Source of the DNA: Herbihabitans rhizosphaerae
GTDB lineage: Bacteria > Actinomycetota > Actinomycetes > Mycobacteriales > Pseudonocardiaceae
NCBI RefSeq assembly: GCF_004216555.1
Contig: NZ_SGWQ01000003.1
Location: 172,146 to 236,145, forward strand
Direction: 5' to 3'
Length of the DNA: 64,000 bases
Both the position numbers and the translations under genes were made by a program. Shown piece after piece: positions 58,370 through 64,000 of the stretch. The notes below the pieces were generated by a model. That model was not told where the DNA came from and did not search any database. It worked only from the letters and a program-made list of their open reading frames with translations. How positions within the stretch are numbered: position 1 is the stretch's first letter; each line of letters begins with the position of its first letter.

Positions 58370-59989
58370 ATGCCCACCACGGCCCACCCGGCGCACCGGG
58401 GAAAGACGGCCACGGACGGTCCGACCGGACCGCCGTGGTGGCTCTCCGCGACATTTCTCGCCGTGGTGCTCGCGGCCGTCCGCGTGGCCATGGTCGCCGT
58501 ACTGCCCTACGACCGGGCCGTGGGGCTGTTCGACGACGACGCGTTCTACTACTTCGGCATCGCGCGGCACATCGCGGACGGGGACGGGTCGACGTTCAAC
58601 GGGCTGGACCCGACCAACGGCTATCACCCGCTCTGGCTGGCCGTACTCACGCCGGTGTTCGCGGTGGCCGACGGACGGGCCGCGCTGGTGTGCGTGACCG
58701 TGGTGTCCGCCGTGCTGTTCCTGGCCTCGGCGCGGCTGCTGGACCGGATCGGCCGGCTGACCGGCAGGCCGGTACTGGCCACCGCGTGCGCCGCGCCGCT
58801 GTTGTTGCTCGGCGCGGCCGGCCCCACGTTCTGGTTCTCCGGCATGGAGACCGGCCTGCTGCTGACCGCGACACTGGCAGTGGCCTGGCTGTTCGCGCGC
58901 ACGGACGGGTTGCGCGACACCGGCCCGCGGCAGGCGGTGCTGCTCGGCGTGCTGGTGACACTGACGGTGCTGGCCCGGCTGGACGCGGTGTTCCCGATGG
59001 CCGTACTCGGCGTGCTGGCCACGGTGACCTGGATGCGGCAGCGGTGCCGGCGGCTGATCGCGTGGGCGGCGGCCGTCCCGGCCGTCGTGATCGGCACCTA
59101 CCTCGCCGTCGAGACCAGCGTGTTCGGCACGGCGTTCCCGGTGTCCGGGCAGGCCAAGGCGCTCGGCGCCAGCGGTGTGAACGTGGAGGTGCTGGGCCAG
59201 TTCGCCACCGACCCCGTCGTGTTCGGCGTGCCGACGCTCGCCGGCCTGATCGCGATCGCCGTGATGCTGGCGGCCCGGCTCGGCGCACAGGGGCGGCCGG
59301 ACCCGGCGGCCACCTTCGGCGCGGTGGTGCTCGCCGGCGGTGCGCTGACCGTCGGCTACTACGCGTTGACCTCGAGCTGGCAGTTGTGGCCGTGGTACTT
59401 CTCGGCGGCTCCACTGGCGATCGCGCTGTCCGGGCCGGCGGCGCTGCACCGGCTGCCAGAGAGTGTCGGCCGGGACCGGGTGCTCGCCGCGGTGGCGTGC
59501 GTCGCCGCGCTGGCGGTCGTGGCGGTCACCGCGGTGCGCACCGCGTCGGGCCCGATCGCCCGGTCGGCCTTCGTGGCCGACGGGCCAGCGGTCGCCGCCG
59601 AACTGGAAACCGTCGCGCGCGGTGAGTCCGCGGACGTCGCGGTCGCGATGGGCGATCGCGCCGGCAGCGTCGGCTATCACCTTCACCGGCCGCTGGTCCA
59701 ACTCGAGGGGCTGGTCAATTCGCGGGAGTACCTGGACGCGCTGCTGGCCGGCACGGTCCCCGCGTTCCTCGCCGAACGCCGGGTCGGGTTGTACGTGCGC
59801 GGCGACACCGAACCGGGGCGGGCCGCGCCCGATTTCGGACCGGAGTGCCGCCGGTTCTTCGAACCCGCGCACGGCACCGGTCCCAAGGTGCCGATCGTGG
59901 TCTGCGACCCGGACCTGGTGCTGCGACACCCGCTGCTCGACGGCACCGAATACCGCGCGTGGCGATACCGCGTGGAGCTCAACCGGTGA
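58370..59989 (+). CDS. Polytopic GT-C-type glycosyltransferase
   Basis: 539 residues, about ten transmembrane helices. The first loop has FDDDAFYYFGIARHIADG (acidic metal/sugar-phosphate motif, ~53-70) followed by NGYHPLW, a pattern of GT39/GT83-like dolichyl/polyprenyl-phosphate sugar transferases of actinomycetes. A C-terminal external domain (~400-539) follows. First gene of the rightward surface-polysaccharide cluster. Sugar unknown. Confidence 0.85.
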   Translation: MPTTAHPAHRGKTATDGPTGPPWWLSATFLAVVLAAVRVAMVAVLPYDRAVGLFDDDAFYYFGIARHIADGDGSTFNGLDPTNGYHPLWLAVLTPVFAVADGRAALVCVTVVSAVLFLASARLLDRIGRLTGRPVLATACAAPLLLLGAAGPTFWFSGMETGLLLTATLAVAWLFARTDGLRDTGPRQAVLLGVLVTLTVLARLDAVFPMAVLGVLATVTWMRQRCRRLIAWAAAVPAVVIGTYLAVETSVFGTAFPVSGQAKALGASGVNVEVLGQFATDPVVFGVPTLAGLIAIAVMLAARLGAQGRPDPAATFGAVVLAGGALTVGYYALTSSWQLWPWYFSAAPLAIALSGPAALHRLPESVGRDRVLAAVACVAALAVVAVTAVRTASGPIARSAFVADGPAVAAELETVARGESADVAVAMGDRAGSVGYHLHRPLVQLEGLVNSREYLDALLAGTVPAFLAERRVGLYVRGDTEPGRAAPDFGPECRRFFEPAHGTGPKVPIVVCDPDLVLRHPLLDGTEYRAWRYRVELNR

Positions 59990-60088
59990 GTTTCACGGGG
60001 AGTAACAGGATCGGGAATACAGGCGATTGGCAATCGTGTAGTGCGCGAGCCTGCCGGCTCAGCCGTCGACCGCGTGCGAGGGGCGCCG

Positions 60089-60862
60089 ATGGACTTCTGG
60101 AAGACGGTTCTGGTTCTGCTTCGCCGGTGGTACATCGCGGTTCCGGTGTTCCTGGTGACGATCGGTGTCGCCGTCGGCGTGTACGCGGCCGTGCCGATGC
60201 GCTACGAGTCGACCGGAACGGTGGTGCTGACCTCACCGGCCAACGGCGCGAACAGCGAGGCAGTGCGACTACGTGGAGTGACCAACCCGCTGTTGTCGTT
60301 CGACGTGAGCCTCGGCGTGTCCGCGTCGATCGTGATTCAGAGCCTGAGTACCCCGGAGGTCCGCAAGCAGCTCGGCGCGGGCGGCTCGGACACCGCCTAC
60401 GAGATCACCGGCGGCGAGATCGGCGGGCCGTTCATCATCGTCACCGCGGAGAGCACCTCGGAGCCCGGATCGAAAGCTCTGGTGGAACGGGTTCTCGCGC
60501 GCGTCAACAAGGAGCTGTCCGACCGGCAGACCGCGCTGCAGGCGCCGAGGGGCACCTTCATCGGCGTCGAGCAGGTCGTCATGCCGACCTTGCCGGAGGC
60601 GCAGCGCGGCGGGAAACTCCGCGCCGGCGGCGTGGCGCTGGCGCTCGGCCTGATCGCCACGCTCGGTGCCGCGTTCGCGTTGGAGAGCATCCAGCAGGCG
60701 CGCGCCCGCCGGACGACCGGGGACCGGAAATCCAAGCGGCGCAAGGAGAACGAGCCCACCGGCGAACCCGAGTGGCCGGTGGAGGACGACGTCGCGTACC
60801 TCGAGTCGCGCAACGGCGAGGCGCACCCCGCGGTCACCGGCAAGACCGGCAGACCGGGCTGA
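60089..60862 (+). CDS. Wzz/YveK-like chain-length or capsule assembly protein
   Basis: 257 residues from ATG 60089 (GAGGGG 6 nt upstream). Two transmembrane helices (~14-35 and ~180-200) with a ~145-residue external domain rich in VLTSP...TNPLLSF and coiled sequence (ALVERVLARVNKELSDRQTAL), then a Lys/Arg-rich cytoplasmic tail with no kinase. This is the actinobacterial form of Wzz-type co-polymerases that set polymer length. Lacks the proline-rich motif of classic Wzz. Confidence 0.78.
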   Translation: MDFWKTVLVLLRRWYIAVPVFLVTIGVAVGVYAAVPMRYESTGTVVLTSPANGANSEAVRLRGVTNPLLSFDVSLGVSASIVIQSLSTPEVRKQLGAGGSDTAYEITGGEIGGPFIIVTAESTSEPGSKALVERVLARVNKELSDRQTALQAPRGTFIGVEQVVMPTLPEAQRGGKLRAGGVALALGLIATLGAAFALESIQQARARRTTGDRKSKRRKENEPTGEPEWPVEDDVAYLESRNGEAHPAVTGKTGRPG

Positions 60863-60867
60863 CGGCC

Positions 60868-62202
60868 ATGAACACGGCAACGGCGAGAGCGACCCCGGGC
60901 ACTCGCCGGACCAAGGTGCGGGCCGACGGCGCCACCATCGCCTGCCTGTTCGTGCTCGCGCTGACGATCATCCCGGCGCGGCTGATCTTCAAGGGCCTGC
61001 CGCTGGCGATGTCCCCCGCGATGGCGATCGGCCTCGCGATGGGCCTGCTCTGGTTCTGCGCCCAACTGGTCACCACGCTCGGGGTGGCCAAGGGCCGAAA
61101 CGCCGTGCGCACGGCGCTGTTCCTGTTCGCCGCCTCGCAACTCGCGACATATGGGTACGCCACGTTCACCTATCTTCCGCCGGACGAGTTGGCCGCGGCC
61201 GACCGCACGCTGATCACGCTGGCCGCGTTCGTCCTGGTCGGGATCGCGGTGTGCGACGGCGTGCGCGGCCTGGCCAGGATCGACCGGCTGCTGAAGATCA
61301 TGGTGGTCGGCGCGACGTTCATGGCCGCCGTCGGAGTCCTCCAGTTCGCCGCGGCCATCGACCTGACCCAGTACCTGATGCCGCCGGGGCTGCGCACGGC
61401 CGGCGAGATCTCGTTCGTGCTGGAGCGGTCCAGCTTCCGCCGCCCGGCCGGCACCGCAGAGCATCCGATCGAGTTCGGCGTGGTGTGCGCGATGGCGGCA
61501 CCCTTGGCGCTGCACTACCTCTTCCGGGCGCGCTCGATCGGGGCACCGCAGCTGCGATGGTGGTTCTGTCTCGCCATTCTCGCGGTCGCGGCGATGCAGT
61601 CGCTGTCCCGATCGGCCGTGCTCGGACTGGCCGTGGCCGGTCTGGTGCTGATCCCGTTCATGCCGCGCGGCCGGCGGTGGCGCGCGGTCGTGCTGGCCGG
61701 GTTGTTCGTGCTGGCGATGCGGATCATGGTGCCGGGCCTGGTCGGCACGCTGTACAGCCTGTTCACCAACATCAGCGTGGACACCAGCACGGAGAGCCGG
61801 ACGCGGGCGATCGAGCGGGCCGGGGCCGAGATCGCCGAACACTTCGTACTCGGCCGGGGCTTCGGCACCTACGTCCCGGAGAAGTACGGCTACGTCGACA
61901 ACCAGTACCTGGGAACGTTGGTACAGAACGGAATCGTGGGGCTGGCCGCGCTGCTGCTGGTGCTGCTCGCCGGGCTGTACGCCGCCGTGCGGGCGCGCTT
62001 GCTCAGCCGCGACCCGGTCGTGCGGGACCTGGGAATCACCCTCACCGCGTGCGTCTGCGTCCCGGCGGTCAGCGCGGCGACGTTCGACCTGCTGGCGTTC
62101 TCCGTCGCCACCGGCTACATGTTCCTGCTGATCGGCTGTGCCGGCGCGCTGTTGCGGGCAGCGCGAGAAGATCAGCGTGAGGATCAGGGGGTGCCACCGT
62201 GA
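60868..62202 (+). CDS. O-antigen ligase / polymerase family (Wzy/WaaL-like)
   Basis: 444 residues from ATG 60868, 5 bp after the Wzz-like stop. Eleven to twelve transmembrane helices; the large periplasmic loop (~295-360) contains SRTRAIERAGAEIAEHFVLGRGFGTY and YVDNQYLGTLVQNG, the H/R-rich segment conserved in Wzy_C proteins. Likely polymerises or ligates the repeat unit. Stop overlaps the flippase start. Confidence 0.85.
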   Translation: MNTATARATPGTRRTKVRADGATIACLFVLALTIIPARLIFKGLPLAMSPAMAIGLAMGLLWFCAQLVTTLGVAKGRNAVRTALFLFAASQLATYGYATFTYLPPDELAAADRTLITLAAFVLVGIAVCDGVRGLARIDRLLKIMVVGATFMAAVGVLQFAAAIDLTQYLMPPGLRTAGEISFVLERSSFRRPAGTAEHPIEFGVVCAMAAPLALHYLFRARSIGAPQLRWWFCLAILAVAAMQSLSRSAVLGLAVAGLVLIPFMPRGRRWRAVVLAGLFVLAMRIMVPGLVGTLYSLFTNISVDTSTESRTRAIERAGAEIAEHFVLGRGFGTYVPEKYGYVDNQYLGTLVQNGIVGLAALLLVLLAGLYAAVRARLLSRDPVVRDLGITLTACVCVPAVSAATFDLLAFSVATGYMFLLIGCAGALLRAAREDQREDQGVPP

Positions 62203-63635
62203 GCGCCCCCGCGATCGGGCGCAAGGTCGGCCGCGGCGCGCTGTGGAGCCTGCTGAACAACGTGGTGCTGCGGCTCGGCGTGCTGGTGTCCGGAATCGTG
62301 CTGGCCCGGCTGCTCTCCCCGGCCGACTACGGCGTGTTCGCCGTCGCGCTGGTCGCGATGACGCTGCTGCAGGCGTTCAACGAACTCGGCGTGAGCCTCG
62401 CGCTGGTGCGCTGGGAGCGCGACGTGCGCACGTTCGCGGGCACGGCGATGACGATCGCGATCGCCACCAGCACGGTACTGTACGCTGCCGTATGGTTCGG
62501 CGCGCCGGCGTTCTGCGAGGCGATGGGCAGCCCGGCCGCGGTCGAGGTCATGCGGGTGCTCTGCCTCGCTGTGCTCTTCGACGGCATCGCGGTGGTCCCG
62601 GCCGCGATCCTGAACCGGGAGTTCTTGCAGGGCAGGCGTTTCCTGGCCGACGTCCTGTCGTTCGCGACCAGCACCAGCGTGACGATCACGCTGGCCGCGA
62701 CCGGCTCCGGCCCGATGAGCTTCGCGATCGGGACGATTTGCGGCAACATCGCGTCGGTCACCTGCTACCTGCTGCTGTGTCCGGTCAAGGTGCGCCCCGC
62801 GTGGAATCGCGACATCGCCCGCGAGTTGATCCACTTCGGACTCCCACTGGCCGGCGCCAGCCTGCTCACCCTCTCGGTGTCCAATGTGGACAAACTGGGG
62901 ATCGGGGCGCTGACCGACGAGGTCACGCTGGGGCTGTATCTGATGGCGTTCAACCAGTCCAGCCTGCCGCTGATGGTGTTCTCCGAGGCGGCGCGGCGGG
63001 TGTCGCTGGCCGGGTTCTCCCGGCTGCTCGACGACCGTGAGCGGTTGGAGAACTCGCTGGCGCGCGGGGTGGCGCTGCTGATGGCGGCGACCGTGCCGGT
63101 GTGCGTGCTGCTCGCCTGCTACGCCGAGCCGATGCTCGCGGTGGTCTACGGCGAGAAGTGGACGCCGGCCGCGGTGGCGTTGCAAGTACTCGCCGCGCTC
63201 GGGTTGCTGCGGGTGATCCTGTTCGTCGGCTACGACCTGCTCGTGGCACTGGACGGCAACCGGATTCTCCTTGCCCTGCAAGCGTTGTGGCTGGTCTGCA
63301 CGGTGCCGGCATTGATCGCGGGCACCCTTCTTGACGGCATACGTGGCGCATCTATTGGACAGCTTGCGATTTCCGGCTGCATCGTGCTGCCCGCGTTCGC
63401 GATTGTGCTGCGCCGCCGCGGCGTGCGGCTCGGCGCGACCGTCCGCGCGTGCGTCCGCCCGGCGGTGGGCGGCCTGTTGATCATCGCGTCCGCGATCGGA
63501 GTGCGGGAATTCGTGGACGGCTCGTTCGCCCAACTCGCGATCGGCGGACTGGTCGCGCTCGCCGTCTACGCCCCGGTGGTGCTGCCCATGCGCGCCCTGC
63601 TCCCCGGCCGGTCCCAGGCGGAGGTGACACCGTGA
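62199..63635 (+). CDS. Polysaccharide flippase (Wzx/MATE-like, lipopolysaccharide family)
   Basis: 478 residues from GTG 62199. N-terminal GRGALWSLLNNVVLRLGVLVSGIVLARLLSPADYGVFAVAL is the standard start of the Polysacc_synt_3/RfbX superfamily; ~14 transmembrane helices in total. Moves lipid-linked repeat units across the membrane. Its stop overlaps the glycosyltransferase start by 4 bp. Confidence 0.92.
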   Translation: MSAPAIGRKVGRGALWSLLNNVVLRLGVLVSGIVLARLLSPADYGVFAVALVAMTLLQAFNELGVSLALVRWERDVRTFAGTAMTIAIATSTVLYAAVWFGAPAFCEAMGSPAAVEVMRVLCLAVLFDGIAVVPAAILNREFLQGRRFLADVLSFATSTSVTITLAATGSGPMSFAIGTICGNIASVTCYLLLCPVKVRPAWNRDIARELIHFGLPLAGASLLTLSVSNVDKLGIGALTDEVTLGLYLMAFNQSSLPLMVFSEAARRVSLAGFSRLLDDRERLENSLARGVALLMAATVPVCVLLACYAEPMLAVVYGEKWTPAAVALQVLAALGLLRVILFVGYDLLVALDGNRILLALQALWLVCTVPALIAGTLLDGIRGASIGQLAISGCIVLPAFAIVLRRRGVRLGATVRACVRPAVGGLLIIASAIGVREFVDGSFAQLAIGGLVALAVYAPVVLPMRALLPGRSQAEVTP

Positions 63636-64000
63636 GCCGCACAGCCCTGTCCGCCGCGGTGCGCCAGCGGCTGCGCGACACGTTCGGGCTGTGGCCGATG
63701 CACGAGGCGGCGACCAAGGCGCGGCTGGGGCACCGGGTGCCGGCCTTGCGGCGGTTCGAGGACGCCGAGGTGCACACTCACACGCCGGCCGCCGCCCGAC
63801 TGGGCGACGCGCTGGTGGCCACCGTGATGCCGACCTACCGCCGGCCGGAGTCACTGGTTCGCGCGGTGGAGTCCGCGCTCGCCCAGACGGTGACCGACCA
63901 GGTGGTGATCGTGGTGGACGACGGCGGCGGGCTGCCCACGCTGCCCGAGGATCCGCGGCTGCTCGGCGTGAGCCTGTCCCGCAACTCCGCGGTGCTCGGG
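63632..64000 (+). CDS. Family 2 glycosyltransferase (partial, runs off the window)
   Basis: 123 codons visible from GTG 63632. After ~60 variable residues the GT2 start VATVMPTYRRPESLVRAVESALAQT appears (~68-92) followed by VVIVVDDGGG, giving the nucleotide-sugar Asp pair. Fits a repeat-unit glycosyltransferase of the cluster. C-terminus is outside the window. Confidence 0.88.
   Translation, partial: MSRTALSAAVRQRLRDTFGLWPMHEAATKARLGHRVPALRRFEDAEVHTHTPAAARLGDALVATVMPTYRRPESLVRAVESALAQTVTDQVVIVVDDGGGLPTLPEDPRLLGVSLSRNSAVLG

Overview
The window looks like chromosomal DNA of a high-GC filamentous actinomycete. Supporting signs are dense GTG/ATG starts in 4-bp stop/start overlaps, many leaderless-type promoters, WD40-STAND, SARP/BTAD and XRE regulators, and a housekeeping block (sepX-rimJ-glp-galU / 5-FCL-ruc-SAF-mscL / moaB) laid out as in mycobacteria and other Actinobacteria. 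A Pseudonocardiaceae-type host is my inference; nothing here names the species.

Layout. 0-7.5 kb: the start of a secreted DUF6801 protein, then, behind an iron box, a five-gene operon for a vibrioferrin-like NRPS-independent siderophore (two IucA/IucC synthetases, an ATP-grasp ligase, a PLP decarboxylase) headed by a shrunken NRPS relic. 7.6-14.3 kb: DUF222/HNH nuclease, PaiB-like protein with a MocR regulator, adenosine deaminase with an acetyltransferase, and a TetR-WrbA pair with two visible operators. 14.3-24.6 kb: a very large secreted TPR protein divergent from a 1213-residue STAND/WD40 protein, then a secreted C39/C70-like protease with a membrane-anchored partner and an XRE regulator. 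24.6-35.4 kb: TetR-controlled SDR/acyl-CoA ligase/secreted lipase operon, kynureninase, a SARP/BTAD-STAND regulator and a DrrAB-type ABC exporter with SARP-like direct repeats upstream.

35.6-41.3 kb is a glycopeptide-resistance locus: vanRS, a vanHAX-GNAT operon and a VanY-like M15 peptidase. The vanY-like and vanH genes share a 135-bp promoter-plus-leader duplication (my ungapped count: 107/135 identical). vanHAX is visibly AT-richer than its surroundings. 41.5-47.3 kb is a graspetide (omega-ester RiPP) cluster of the aspartimide type: precursor with RPFGLR and an acidic C-terminus, ATP-grasp ligase, PIMT-like methyltransferase, several small membrane proteins and a divergent XRE regulator. 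These two accessory blocks lie directly beside tRNA-Ala(CGC).

47.5-56.8 kb is core genome: divisome genes sepX and glp, galU, the CIRCE-controlled Ruc chaperone, mscL, moaB and a two-component system bracketed by inverted copies of a 42-bp repeat. 57-64 kb begins a surface/exopolysaccharide cluster (beta-helix lipoprotein, polytopic glycosyltransferase, Wzz-like protein, O-antigen ligase, flippase, GT2) that runs off the window. A palindrome, TCCACWGTGGA, recurs seven times and is far commoner than base composition predicts. No complete transposon, CRISPR array or integrase gene was seen.
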